Source of the DNA: G963555815 sp965249615 [NCBI: bacterium]
GTDB taxonomy: Bacteria > UBA8248 > JACPRG01
NCBI GenBank assembly: GCA_965249615.1
Contig: CBDFMI010000006.1
Coordinates: forward strand, 558,001-622,000
Reading direction: 5' to 3'
DNA: 64,000 bases
A program made the translations under genes and the position numbers. Within the stretch, counting starts at the first letter, position 1. Each line of letters begins with the position of its first letter. Shown here in pieces: positions 27,152 to 35,949 of the stretch. The notes beneath the pieces were generated by a model. It was not told the DNA's origin, made no database searches, and saw only the letters and a program-made list of their open reading frames with translations.

Positions 27152-27638
27152 CACTCGTCAGTTGGCGAATAAAATCGGATGAGGAGCGGGTCTTTGGGTC
27201 TCCAGTGATGGCGACCTCACCCCCATAGGCCCGGACTGTTTCACGCTCCGGAACCGTATCTTCCGCGTAGTCCGTCCCCTTGGCGTGGACGTGAGGTTTT
27301 AGAACCTTCAGGATGCGGCTGACGTTTTGCTCCCCGAAGAGGAGAAGGTAGTCCACGCACCTCAGGGCCGAGAGAATTTCCAGCCGATCCTCCTGGCCCA
27401 TCAGAGGCCGCTCTTCCCCTTTTAGGGCGCGGGTCGAGGCGTCGTCATTGACCCCGACGATCAGGAGGTCCCCCAGGGCCCGGGCCTGCGTGAGATACCG
27501 GATGTGGCCCACGTGGAGCAGGTCAAAGCAGCCGTTGGCAAAGATGACGCGACGCCCTTTCCCCTTCTGCTCCTCCACGATGGTCTGAAGCTCCTTAAGA
27601 TTCTTGATGGGCGCTGTGGGCGGGACTCTGGAGTTCAT
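27144..27638 (-). CDS. hldC: heptose-1-phosphate adenylyltransferase (HldE C-terminal type)
   Basis: 164 residues from ATG 27638, which overlaps the kinase stop (ATGA) and has ggagg upstream. Cytidylyltransferase-like fold: IFANGCFDLLHVGHIRYLTQARALGD (HxGH nucleotide motif), VGVNDDASTRALKGEERPLMGQEDR and the late TRSSSDFIRQL (the ISSTxxI-like motif). It makes ADP-D-glycero-beta-D-manno-heptose from the heptose 1-phosphate. In E. coli this activity is fused to the kinase in HldE; here the two are separate adjacent genes. Confidence 0.92.
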   Translation of the reverse strand: MNSRVPPTAPIKNLKELQTIVEEQKGKGRRVIFANGCFDLLHVGHIRYLTQARALGDLLIVGVNDDASTRALKGEERPLMGQEDRLEILSALRCVDYLLLFGEQNVSRILKVLKPHVHAKGTDYAEDTVPERETVRAYGGEVAITGDPKTRSSSDFIRQLTSDD

Positions 27639-28633
27639 AGGGCCTCCAGAAGCTCTCGGGCGCTCACGGTGGCCGTCCCACGCTTCATCACGACGAGGCC
27701 TCCCGCGATGTTGGCCAGCTGGGCCGCCTCCCACATGGAGGCCCCGGCCGTCTGGGCCAGGGTGAAGGCGCTGATGACGGTGTCTCCGGCGCCCGTCCCG
27801 TCCGCCGCCTTACCGAGGCCGAAGATGCCAATAGGCCGAGGTTCTTCCCCCGCCTCAAAGAGGACCATCCCACGACTCCCCCGGGTCAGCAAGAGCCCCC
27901 GCGCCTCCAGACGGCGGCGAAGGGCCTCGCCCTCCTGAAAGACCCTCTCTTCAGGGAGGTGATTGTCGGTCACCTCCTGGAGCTCGAGCTCGTTTGGAGT
28001 CAGGGCGGTAATCCCCCTAAAGGCGAGGAGGTTATGGCGGGAGTCCACGGTCACAAGGGGCGAGCGGGGATTAGAAGAGGCTGCAAGGGCCCCCTCGGCC
28101 AGGCGGTTGACCGCTGCCACCACAGGCCCTTTCACCACGCCCAGGCCATAGTCTGAGACCACCAGGGCCTCTGCGTCCTGCGAGGCCTCTTCCAAAGAGG
28201 CCTCAAGCCTCTCTGTGGTGGCTTTTGCATATTCCCCCTCCCATTCCCGATCGATCCGAAGGATCTGATGTTTGGTGGTATGGAAGCCGCCCGCCAGGAT
28301 GCGCGTCTTGCAGGTGGTCGAGGCCTCCTGGTCGCGGATGACCCATTGGGTGTCGACCCCCTCGGCCTCAAGAAGTTTCAAAATCTCCTTCCCGAGGTGA
28401 TCTTCGCCCACAATTCCGATGAGGGAAACATCTCCCCCGAGGGCTTTTACATTATGGGCTGCGTTCGCGGCCCCTCCAAGGGAGATCTCCCGCGAACGAT
28501 ATTTCAAGATAGGGACAGGGGCCTCGCGGGACATTCGGTCCGTTCGGGCAAGGAGGTATTCATCGGCGATGATGTCGCCAAGAACGGTGATGCGCCGGCC
28601 CGAAAAATCCCGGGCTCGCTCCTTTAGACCCAC
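27635..28633 (-). CDS. hldA: D-glycero-beta-D-manno-heptose-7-phosphate kinase
   Basis: 332 residues from GTG 28633, preceded by a gggag site and close to the family length; the open frame to 28783 would overlap waaF deeply and starts with low-complexity sequence. PfkB/ribokinase fold: ITVLGDIIADEYLLARTDRMSREAPVPILKY, LGGAANAAHNVKALGG, VVSDYGLGVV, LTPNELELQEVT and the catalytic DGTGAGDTVISAFTLA near residues 269-284. It phosphorylates heptose 7-phosphate at C1 for ADP-heptose synthesis. Followed directly by the adenylyltransferase with an ATGA overlap. Confidence 0.92.
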   Translation of the reverse strand: MGLKERARDFSGRRITVLGDIIADEYLLARTDRMSREAPVPILKYRSREISLGGAANAAHNVKALGGDVSLIGIVGEDHLGKEILKLLEAEGVDTQWVIRDQEASTTCKTRILAGGFHTTKHQILRIDREWEGEYAKATTERLEASLEEASQDAEALVVSDYGLGVVKGPVVAAVNRLAEGALAASSNPRSPLVTVDSRHNLLAFRGITALTPNELELQEVTDNHLPEERVFQEGEALRRRLEARGLLLTRGSRGMVLFEAGEEPRPIGIFGLGKAADGTGAGDTVISAFTLAQTAGASMWEAAQLANIAGGLVVMKRGTATVSARELLEAL

Positions 28634-28665
28634 CTTTTCATCTCCCGTTCTCAGAAGGATCTCTC

Positions 28666-29685
28666 TTAATTGGAATTTACCCCGCGAGGAAGCCTGAGCT
28701 TTGATCGGACGGCCTCGACGACCTCCCCCACCTCCAGCTCCTCCATGCACTCGTGGCCGTAGGGACAGCGTTTCAGAAAACAAGGAGAGCAGAAGAGGTC
28801 CCGGCGGAGGACCGTGTGGCCTTCCCCATAGGGGGCGGTGTGCCGGGGGTCCGTTGGGCCAAAGAGGGCCACCACAGGTGTCCCCAGAGCGGCCGCCATG
28901 TGCATGGGGCCCGTATCGGCCGTCAGGAGGACTGCACAGCGCCGAAGCATCGCCGCCAGCTTGGGGAGGTCATCCCCGCCCGCCATATTGACTGAAGGCG
29001 CCTTCAGGTTTTCCTCAATCCGGGCCGCCAGAGGTATTTCCTTCCGGTCCCCGAAGATCACGATGCGGACCCCTTCCTCCTGGGCCAGCCGGTCCGCCAC
29101 GGCGGCGTGGCGCAGAGGGTCCCAAAGCTTCGTCGCCCCAAAGTGTGCCCCCGGGTTCAGTCCCAGGACCGGCTCTCCAGGGCCGATCCCCTTGGCCTGC
29201 CAAACCCTGTCGACAAAGGCCTCCTCCTCGGGAGCCAAGTGAAGGAAGGGCTGGTGCTCGACGACGGGAACCCCGGCCCCCTCTAGAAGGGCCAGGTACT
29301 CCTCCACCTGGTGGAGTCTTCGCTCCGGTGAAAAGGCGATGGGTTCCGTAAGGAGGGCGGAGCGGCCGTCCCGGGCATATCCAGTTCGACGTCTTGCGCC
29401 GCTGAGATAGGCCACCATAGCGCTTTGAAAAGAATTGGGCAGGACCAAGGCCCAGTCGATGTGCCGTCGCCTGAGGGCCCTCGCAGCCCGCCACCACCCC
29501 ATGGTGCCCCTCTCCCTCACTTCCAGGATGTCCACATGGGGGTGGTCCCTCAGCAGGGCCCCCGTCTCCACGCTCGCCAAGAGGCCCACTCTGGCCTCCG
29601 GGTGGGCGGCCTTGAGGTTTGCCAGGATCGGCGTGGCCATCACCGCGTCGCCCACCCAGGTGGGCCCAATCACCCAGATCTCCAC
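28666..29685 (-). CDS. waaF: ADP-heptose:LPS heptosyltransferase II
   Basis: 339 residues, GT9 fold. N-terminus MEIWVIGPTWVGDAVMATPILANLKAAHP is the WaaF pattern (PxWVGDxVM). LVLPNSFQSAMVAYLSGARRRTGYARDGRSALLT follows, and the donor site is VLLTADTGPMHMAAALGTPVVALFGPTDPRHTAPYG (about 255-290) with CSPCFLKRCPYGHECM near the end. It transfers the second heptose in the LPS inner core. It lies between lpxL-like and hldA genes with short gaps in both directions, so it is part of the operon. Confidence 0.93.
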   Translation of the reverse strand: MEIWVIGPTWVGDAVMATPILANLKAAHPEARVGLLASVETGALLRDHPHVDILEVRERGTMGWWRAARALRRRHIDWALVLPNSFQSAMVAYLSGARRRTGYARDGRSALLTEPIAFSPERRLHQVEEYLALLEGAGVPVVEHQPFLHLAPEEEAFVDRVWQAKGIGPGEPVLGLNPGAHFGATKLWDPLRHAAVADRLAQEEGVRIVIFGDRKEIPLAARIEENLKAPSVNMAGGDDLPKLAAMLRRCAVLLTADTGPMHMAAALGTPVVALFGPTDPRHTAPYGEGHTVLRRDLFCSPCFLKRCPYGHECMEELEVGEVVEAVRSKLRLPRGVNSN

Positions 29686-29695
29686 CCTGTTATCC

Positions 29696-30691
29696 TCACA
29701 CCCTACTGGAGGGGACGGACGAAGGGGGCTGATTCTTCCAGCGGCGATGGATCCAAAACCATTGCGCTGGATACCTCTTGACCATCTCTTCGAGGGCCTG
29801 GGTGAAGCGCGCCGTGTTGTCCTGCAGGTCCTGGCTCACAACGCCCGTTCGCACAAGAGGGATCTCCTCTCCGATACTCACCCGGTGTTTCCCGCCGCCC
29901 AGACGCCGGATGAAGGCCGGGATAACGGGCGACCCCGTCCTCAGGGCGAGGAGGGCGGGGAGCCGTGTCGTGCAGGCCCATTTCCCGAAGAACTGGACGA
30001 AGAGCCCCTGCCGATGGGCCATATTCTGGTCGATGAGGAGCCCCACCGTTTCCCCCCGGCGAAGGCAATGCAGGGCCTCGGTCATGACGTGACGGCGCGT
30101 CAGAAGTCGATTTCCAAAGCGCCCGCGGACCCTCGCCAGACGGGCCTCAAGCCAGGGGTTGTCCAGAGGCCGGATCACCAGGTTGAGGGGCGAGTAATGG
30201 CGAGACCACCAAAGGGGCATCAGCTCAAAGTTTCCGAAATGGCCCGTGATAATGATGACCCCTTTGCCCTTCGCCTGTGCTTCCTGAAGGAAATTCGCTC
30301 CCTCCCCCTCGACCTCTTCCAGTAGGCGATCCCCATCGCGCCCCAAGAGCCGGCCTAGCTCCAAAAATGATTTTAGCCAGTGGCGGTAGCTCTCCCGGGC
30401 AAGCTGAAACAGCTCAGCGTCCCTCATCTGGTGCCCAAAAGCGATCCGAAGGTTCTCCAGGGTGACCTGGCGCCTTCGCCTGGCCAAACGAAAAAGGAGG
30501 GCGGAGATCCCCTTGGCGATGAGGTCCAAGGATTTTCCGGGAATCAGCCTCAGCAGTCCGCAGACCGCCCAAAGGAAACCGCCTTCCAGGGCATACCGGA
30601 GGCGACGAACCGCCCCTTTTTTTTTGCGAGACCTTTTTGACAATCTGGATCCTCTATTGCCACCCAATCCGAGGGGGCTCGATTTAATCAA
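29696..30691 (-). CDS. LpxL/HtrB-type lipid A late acyltransferase
   Basis: 331 residues as an open frame from TTG 30691; another TTG at 30643, with agagga ahead of it, would give 315 residues and may be the real start. Lysophospholipid acyltransferase family: basic N-terminus, a hydrophobic patch near residues 36-55, catalytic H-x4-E in IITGHFGNFELMPLWW (about 146-161), and the later GLLIDQN and PAFIRRLGGGKHRV blocks. Family members add a secondary acyl chain to lipid A at the inner membrane. First gene of the leftward cluster that reaches the O-antigen ligase. The 30692-30867 gap contains no further gene. Confidence 0.88.
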   Translation of the reverse strand: MIKSSPLGLGGNRGSRLSKRSRKKKGAVRRLRYALEGGFLWAVCGLLRLIPGKSLDLIAKGISALLFRLARRRRQVTLENLRIAFGHQMRDAELFQLARESYRHWLKSFLELGRLLGRDGDRLLEEVEGEGANFLQEAQAKGKGVIIITGHFGNFELMPLWWSRHYSPLNLVIRPLDNPWLEARLARVRGRFGNRLLTRRHVMTEALHCLRRGETVGLLIDQNMAHRQGLFVQFFGKWACTTRLPALLALRTGSPVIPAFIRRLGGGKHRVSIGEEIPLVRTGVVSQDLQDNTARFTQALEEMVKRYPAQWFWIHRRWKNQPPSSVPSSRV

Positions 30692-30867
30692 AACCCCCTC
30701 TTTCCTGTCAATTATTCCACTCGGGGTGCGATCCAGGAAGTCGTGGGCGATACACTGTTTTCTGGAGAGGGTTTAGGCCCCCCGTCGAGGTGAATGCCCC
30801 GAAGGGCCTGGATTTCTGGCCCGCTATGTGGTGAAAAAGTTTGGATTTTTCGGAGGAGAGAAAATGT

Positions 30868-32025
30868 TTAGGTGCTGGCTGGGCGAAAGGCGCTTGAGAC
30901 GGTTTTTGGAGAAAGCCCTTTGAGACCCTGGACACTCTCTTCGAGTCCCTGGAAGCCTGCAGGAGCGATCTTTTTAGGTTCCACAAGGAGGCCCGTGGTG
31001 AACCGGATGGGGACGCCGTAGTAGACGCCGTGGAGGCGGCCGCCCTCGCGGTCCACGCCCACCCCGTAGACGAGGCCGATCACCTCTCCCCGCTCGTTGA
31101 AGATGGGGCCCCCGCTGTTGCCGGGGTTCACGGCCGCGTCGAACTGGAGTTCCTTGTTGAGGCTGGCCTTGCTGATAACGTCCGTGGTGAGGGAGGTGAT
31201 GGTCCTTCCATTCGTTTCGACGCCGCCGGGGAACCCGATGATGGCGATCCGCTGTCCCTGACGGAGTTTTTCTGGGTCAGACTCGATGCCCTGAACCACC
31301 GGCCTCCCGGCAAAAGGCCGAATCTGCAGGGAGGCGGCGTCCACCTCCTGGGAGACCTGAAAGACCCGGGCGGGAAGTTCGCGCTCGGTGTCGGCAAAGG
31401 TGACGGTCAGGATGACGGTCTCTCCTGACCATCCACGCCTCAACAGTTCTCCATCCCCCTCCCAGGGCGTTGCGACATGGCGGTTCGTCAGGATCATCCC
31501 CTGACGGTCGATGACAAACCCTGTCCCCTGGACCGTGCGGGTCGCGAGGCGGCCCACCGGGTCTTCAGTGAAGATGGGGCTTCCGTTGGCCTGACGGCCG
31601 ATGGTCCGGATGGGGCGGCCTGTCTCCGGGTTGACCACTCGGTAGACGTGGTGGATGAGGACCACCGCCCTCTGGTTTTGCTCGGCGATGGAGACGAAAT
31701 CCCTCGGGTTTTCTTTGAGGGTCTGCGTCAGGTCCTTCCTGAAATGTCTCAGGGTGTCTTCCACTGTCCTGGCGTCCATCGAGGTGGCGGCCTTCGTCTG
31801 GGTCAACTGGGCCGTCAGATCCTCGATCTGGATGCGCAGGTCTCTCTCCCGGCCGGCCCAGGCTTCCACCTCACGGGTCGTCCTCTCCTCCAGTCCTCTC
31901 AGGGAGCCTCCGGCCCACAGGAAGATTCCAGCGACCGAGAGGGCCAGAAGCAGGAACCCCAAAATGGTTCCTGAGGAGCGGCCCTCACAAGGGCGGCTGG
32001 CATGTCTTTTAAGCGTGAACCTCAC
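30868..32025 (-). CDS. membrane-anchored HtrA-like trypsin-type protease without PDZ
   Basis: 385 residues from GTG 32025 behind agggagacgaagg. Residues about 19-38 form a single anchor (GTILGFLLLALSVAGIFLWAGG), then a coiled-coil-prone stretch (about 44-110, LEERTTREVEAWAGRERDLR...). The trypsin-like domain follows: TGFVIDRQGMILTNRHVATPW (catalytic His), FQVSQEVDAASLQI (Asp) and VNPGNSGGPIFNERGEVIGLVYG (Ser). After the protease core there is only a short tail and no PDZ domain, so substrate gating must differ from DegP/DegS. It lies 21 bases after the ECF sigma gene, downstream of the sigma-54 promoter, and is the likely output or the missing regulator-processing enzyme of that module. Role inferred from context. 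Confidence 0.85.
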   Translation of the reverse strand: MRFTLKRHASRPCEGRSSGTILGFLLLALSVAGIFLWAGGSLRGLEERTTREVEAWAGRERDLRIQIEDLTAQLTQTKAATSMDARTVEDTLRHFRKDLTQTLKENPRDFVSIAEQNQRAVVLIHHVYRVVNPETGRPIRTIGRQANGSPIFTEDPVGRLATRTVQGTGFVIDRQGMILTNRHVATPWEGDGELLRRGWSGETVILTVTFADTERELPARVFQVSQEVDAASLQIRPFAGRPVVQGIESDPEKLRQGQRIAIIGFPGGVETNGRTITSLTTDVISKASLNKELQFDAAVNPGNSGGPIFNERGEVIGLVYGVGVDREGGRLHGVYYGVPIRFTTGLLVEPKKIAPAGFQGLEESVQGLKGLSPKTVSSAFRPAST

Positions 32026-32046
32026 GGCCTTCGTCTCCCTCTTACC

Positions 32047-32811
32047 TTAAGCGGCCAGTTTCTCCAGCTCTCTCTGGACAAAGAGTCTTGCTCGGTGCAA
32101 CCGCGACTTGACGGCCGGGACGGTAATATCCAGCATCTCCGCCACCTCGGCCGCAGATCGCTCTTCGCGGTCGCGAAGTACCAGGACCGCCCGATATTCT
32201 TCCGGCAGTGCGGAGATGGCGTTTTCCAGCAGGGTGTGACCTTCTTTTTCCTCCAGCATTTCCTCGATCGTCGGCGAGCGAGGTGAAAAGGCTTCCCCCT
32301 TGGAGGGGATGAACTCATCGAGCGTCAGAGGGTCGACGAGTTCGCCAAAGGGCTTTCTCCTCTCGTTGAGGAAGGTGTTGACTGCAATGCGGTGGAGCCA
32401 GGTCAAGACCTTGGATTGTCCTTGGAAGTTGCCCAGGCTCCTGAAAGCCTTCAGGAATGTCTCTTGCAAGACGTCCCGGGTTTCGTTCTCATCCCAGGAC
32501 ATGCGGTAGATGACGTTGTACAGCCGGTCCTGGTAGTGGTGGACGAACTCTCCGAAGGCCTCCACTTCTCCGCTGCGAAAGCGGGCCAGGGTGTCTTGCT
32601 CCCAGTCCCCTGACGTCTCCTCCAGGGGCACTGACCCTTGGCCGTTTTCCTCGGCGGTCGCGATTTCACCCCGGTTAAAGCCGGCTAGGGCGTCTTGGTC
32701 CCAACCCTTCGACGGCTCTTCCAGGGCCACAGCGCCACGACCCTCTTCCTCTCTCTCCATACCCCACTCAAACAGCCCATTCATTTCTACAGTGAGTGTT
32801 GCCGGGTTCAT
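32047..32811 (-). CDS. ECF-type RNA polymerase sigma factor with duplicated N-terminal extension
   Basis: 254 residues. The sigma-70 region 2 core is about residues 83-150 (FGEFVHHYQDRLYNVIYRMSWDENETRDVLQETFLKAFRSLGNF...LTWLHRIAVN) and region 4 about 195-250 (LENAISALPEEYRAVLVLRDREERSAAEVAEMLDITVPAVKSRLHRAR). Before region 2 an 80-residue acidic extension contains two related copies of a W-x-QD-x-LA-x-F-x2-GE motif (residues about 27-49 and 60-82), as though the start of region 2 had been duplicated. The ATG overlaps the STAS stop by one base (TAATG). I see no adjacent zf-HC2/anti-sigma gene; the neighbouring STAS protein and membrane protease are candidates for that control, by inference. 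Confidence 0.92.
   Translation of the reverse strand: MNPATLTVEMNGLFEWGMEREEEGRGAVALEEPSKGWDQDALAGFNRGEIATAEENGQGSVPLEETSGDWEQDTLARFRSGEVEAFGEFVHHYQDRLYNVIYRMSWDENETRDVLQETFLKAFRSLGNFQGQSKVLTWLHRIAVNTFLNERRKPFGELVDPLTLDEFIPSKGEAFSPRSPTIEEMLEEKEGHTLLENAISALPEEYRAVLVLRDREERSAAEVAEMLDITVPAVKSRLHRARLFVQRELEKLAA
32566..32733 (-). repeat. internal duplication in the ECF sigma N-terminus
   Basis: Codons 27-49 and 60-82 encode the same motif (AL/PLEExSxxWxQDxLAxFxxGE) with a 99-base offset and clearly related DNA, for example the cttggtcccaacccttcga and cttgctcccagtcccctga segments on the plus strand. The second copy runs straight into region 2. Confidence 0.75.
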
Positions 32812-33161
32812 TAACTCGCCCTCCCCATTGCCACCGCGACATTGCGGGTGACGTTTGCGACATCTGCGCGGGTTGCTGAACTGCGGTTCTCGTCAGCACC
32901 GTGACCTGGATTCAAGAGGCACGCTAGGAACATGCAACAGCCCCTCAGTTGGACCCCGTCATTCATAATGGCCTTGAGCGTCTTGCTTCCTTCATCGTCC
33001 ACAAAGCTGACACCGGAGAGATCCAGGACGATCTGGCTTCCATCAGCCAGCCACAACTCAGCCTCTTTCCTGAGTTCATTCACCCATGGGCCCATGATCC
33101 GGCCTTCAAGCTTCAGGGTGACGGTCTCGTTGTCTTCGGCTAGGTGCGTAATCTTTAACAT
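32811..33161 (-). CDS. STAS-domain protein (anti-sigma-factor-antagonist type)
   Basis: 116 residues from ATG 33161 (ggagagaggg upstream); the open frame to 33218 lies across the promoter and is not used. STAS fold: LKITHLAEDNETVTLKLEGRIMGPWVNELRKEAELWLADGSQIVLDLSGVSFVDDEGSKTLKAIMNDGVQLRGC. The DLSGVSFVDDEG loop sits where SpoIIAA has its phosphorylatable Ser; here the position is Asp/Glu-rich (VDDEGSK), so phosphorylation control is doubtful. The C-terminal 35 residues are a polar tail. First gene of the sigma-54-driven operon. Known STAS partners are anti-sigma kinases; none is nearby. Confidence 0.85.
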   Translation of the reverse strand: MLKITHLAEDNETVTLKLEGRIMGPWVNELRKEAELWLADGSQIVLDLSGVSFVDDEGSKTLKAIMNDGVQLRGCCMFLACLLNPGHGADENRSSATRADVANVTRNVAVAMGRAS

Positions 33162-33201
33162 CTGACCCTCTCTCCTTCGTTTTGGACTGCCCCCTATACA
33201 A

Positions 33202-33217
33202 AGCAATGGCCGTGCCA
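33202..33217 (-). promoter_or_regulatory. sigma-54 promoter (-24/-12)
   Basis: On the minus strand the sequence is TTGGCACG-GCCA-TTGCTTT: the -24 element TGGCACG at 33211-33217 and the -12 element TTGCT at 33202-33206, separated by exactly four bases. This fits the published consensus (YTGGCACG-N4-TTGCW) at every scored position. The start point would be near 33190, about 30 bases before the STAS ATG. The gene for a GAFTGA-containing activator ends 130 bases upstream. I searched by eye for other such sites in the window and found none. Confidence 0.88.
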
Positions 33218-33219
33218 AA

Positions 33220-33254
33220 CAAAAAAAGCCACCTCGGGCTCGCCCTAAACGGCT
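33220..33254 (-). terminator. intrinsic terminator after the sigma-54 activator
   Basis: Minus strand: AGCC...GGCT outer stem with an inner GGGC/GCCC pairing, followed by seven T (plus-strand A-run 33221-33227). It closes the activator transcript and insulates the sigma-54 promoter that starts directly after it. Confidence 0.6.
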
Positions 33255-33346
33255 TTAAATATAGTGAGTTTTAAAAATCAGGCGGTTCTTTCAGTCATTC
33301 CAGGTCATGGGGAGTTTCAGAGTTTTCTACGATATTTCGTGGTGGG

Positions 33347-35949
33347 CTACTTGATACCCAGCTTCTTGAGCCGGCTGCGGAGGGTGTTGGGATGCAGGTT
33401 GAGAATTCTTGCGGCCCCTTTCGGTCCTTCGATCACCCCTTGGGTCCTTTCCAGGACCTTTAAAATATGATTGCGCTCTATCTCCTCCAGCGTCAGCGAC
33501 GCCGTCTCTTCTGAATCGCCCAGATTCGACGAGGCCAAGAGGTCGTCCCCCACCTCCAGGGTGGGCCCCTTTGACAAGATCACGGCCCGCTCGATCACAT
33601 TCTCAAGCTCCCGGACGTTTCCAGGCCAGGGATAGGCGGTGAGCTGCTCCATCGTCTCCTGACGGATCTTCTCGATGCTCTTGCCCAGTCGGAGCGTGTG
33701 CTTGTTCACGAAATACTGGACGAGCAGAGAGATATCCTCTTTCCTCTCCCTCAGCGGTGGCAGGGGAATCGGAAAGACATTGAGGCGGTAGTACAAGTCT
33801 TCTCTGAAGCGATTTTCTTTTACCGCCTTTTCCAGGTCCCGGTTTGTGGCCGCGATGACCCGGACATCCACCTTGATGGTTTGCGTGCCCCCCACTCTTT
33901 CGAGTTCGTGTTCCTGTAGCACCCTCAGGAGCTTTGCCTGGAGTTCCGGCGGGATATCACCGATCTCATCCAGAAAAATGGTCCCTTTATCCGCCAGCTC
34001 GAAGCGGCCCATCTTCCGGGAGAGGGCCCCTGTAAAGGCCCCCTTCTCATGGCCCAATAACTCACTCTCGATGAGCCCTGCCGGAAGCGCCGCGCAATTG
34101 ACGTTGATCAGCACCCTGTTTTTGCGCTGGCTGAGGTGGTGAATGGCCCGGGCGACGAGTTCCTTCCCCGTCCCGGTCTCGCCGGTGATCAGGACGGAAG
34201 AATCCGTGCCGGCCACCATCTCAACGCCCTTCAAGACCTTCTTGAGCGTCCGGCTTTCCCCGACGATCTCCTCAAAGTTGTGTGCGGTCTTGATTTCCTC
34301 CTGAAGATAGATATTTTCCAGATTGAGTCGATCCTTTAATTGCTTTATCTCTTCGTAGGCGAGGCTTTTATCCACGGCGACGGCGACCGCCGCGGCCATC
34401 TCCTCCAGGAAGGGCAGATCCGCTGAGTCGTACGTGCCCTGCGCTCTGCCCATGAAGACCAAAAACCCCATGGCCCGGCCCTTCACCAGGAGAGGAAGGG
34501 CACACATGGATTGCATGCCCTCTTTGGTCAGGGCGTCCAGGGAATCTGGAAAAGGACGCAAATCCTCAAGGCGGGAGCTCACGAAGGGCCGTTTGTGTTC
34601 AAGCACCCAACCCCCGACGCTCTTCCCGCGCCGGAGTCTTGCACCCGGGTGATGGAACGCGGGACCCTCTTCTATTTCAAAGAAGTAGAGAACGATATCC
34701 TCCTCGGGACTGAGCAGGGCGATCCCCATGCCATCGAACGACACCATGGACCGGACTGAGTTCGCAATGGCGTGGAACAGTTCTTCCCGGTCCAGATGGG
34801 CGGACACGGCTTGGTTGATCTCTAGGAGCACTCTCTGTTGCTCTTCTAATTGCTTTATCTCTTCGTAGGCGAGGGATTTGTCCAGGGCGACGGCGACCGC
34901 CGCCGCAATCTCCTCCAGGAAGGGCGGATCCGCTGAGTCGTACATGCCTTGCGCTTTCCCAATGAAGCTCAGGGTCCCCACGACTCGGTCTTTCACTAAG
35001 AGAGGAAGGGCGCAGGACGATTGCATGTCCTCCTTGACCACGAGATCCAGGGAAACTGGAAAAGGACGAAGGTCTTCTCGGCTGGATGCTACAAAGGACT
35101 GCTTGTGCTCAAGCACCCAGCCCGCGATTGTCCCGACTCGGGAAAATGTTGTGCCCCGGCGTACGTAGGTGGTCTCTTCTTGCGCTTCGAAGACGTAGAG
35201 AAGCAGATCGTTCTCATTGGGGCGGAGCAGAACAATCCCTAGGTGATCGAACGGCACCACGGGCCGGACTGCGTTCGTAATGGCCTGGAACAGGTTTTCC
35301 CGGTCCAAATGGGCGGAGATGGCCCGGTTGATCTCGAGCAGGGCACGCTGTTCCTGCTCCTTCCGCACCAGGTCGGCGGTGCGTTCTCTCACAGTATCCT
35401 CCAGACGGAGGCTGTAGTCTCGTTGGGTACGTCGAAGCCGGACGTTTTCCAGCACCATCGCCAGGTGGTTCACCAGGGCGTTCAAAAGCCCGCCCTTCTC
35501 GGGAGACAGGGCCACAGAGCCGGACGTTCCCACCAGCAAGGTTCCCAGGAGCTGTTCCAGAGTTCGTACGGGAAGCACGTGCAGGGCTTTCAGGTTCTGG
35601 CTGCGAAAGGCCGCAGGCATGTCGTCGGCAAGTACCGTCTTGGTCCCTTGTTCTGAGGGCGAATCTAACTGGGCGAGGATCGCCCGGAGGTCCTCGACTG
35701 TTTTGGTGTCGAGCGGCCCCCTCCTATCTGCCCATAGAATTCCCAGTCGCCCTCCACTCCGTCCGGCCGAAGGGCGACCACCCCCACGGGTCCTCCAGAG
35801 AGGGCGGTTAGGGCCGACGCGACCAGCTGCGCGACGCGCTGCTCGCTCTCTTCTTGTACCAGGGACGCTGTGAAGGATTGAAAGGCGTGCAGATCCCGGA
35901 GTGCACGGGTCGCCTTGTCATTCGAGCCTGGAGAAGACTGATCGCTCAC
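33347..35949 (-). CDS. sigma-54-dependent activator with three GAF domains (frame broken near 35717)
   Basis: If one base is restored, 867 residues. The N-terminal GAF domain starts at GTG 35949, directly after the MEDS1 stop. Its first ~78 residues (to GQIGGG) are in one frame; the rest (GPLDTKTVEDLRAILAQ, then MPAAFRSQNL at 35620 onward) is in another. The break is at a C5 run (35717-35721); C6 would fuse the frames. GAF2 (about 205-355) and GAF3 (about 375-525) are tandem duplicates, offset 510 bases, sharing the block ALPLLVK and the SLAYEEIKQL linker. The AAA+ domain has Walker A GETGTGKE (about 590), the sigma-54-contacting GAFTGA (about 637-642) and FLDEIGD. The C-terminal Fis-type helix-turn-helix is GAARILNLHPNTLRSRLKKLGI. 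It should drive the promoter at 33202. Without the correction, the 757-residue part still carries two GAFs and the whole motor. Confidence 0.9.
34340..35360 (-). repeat. 510-bp tandem duplication (GAF2/GAF3)
   Basis: Segments such as tgctttatctcttcgtagg occur at 34341 and 34851, and the gatccgctgagtcgtac block occurs about 510 bases apart, a whole number of codons. The GAF domain plus its linker was duplicated inside the activator gene. Confidence 0.85.

Noticed and set aside
30864-30923. Short plus-strand ORF (MFRCWLGERRL...) with a good ribosome site
   Set aside because: Only about 19 codons, antisense to the protease 3' end; the ribosome-site match is easily a chance event.
33255-33346. 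Upstream activator binding sites for the sigma-54 promoter
   Set aside because: Only a 4+4 base inverted repeat (ACGA-TATT-TCGT) was found, too weak to call.
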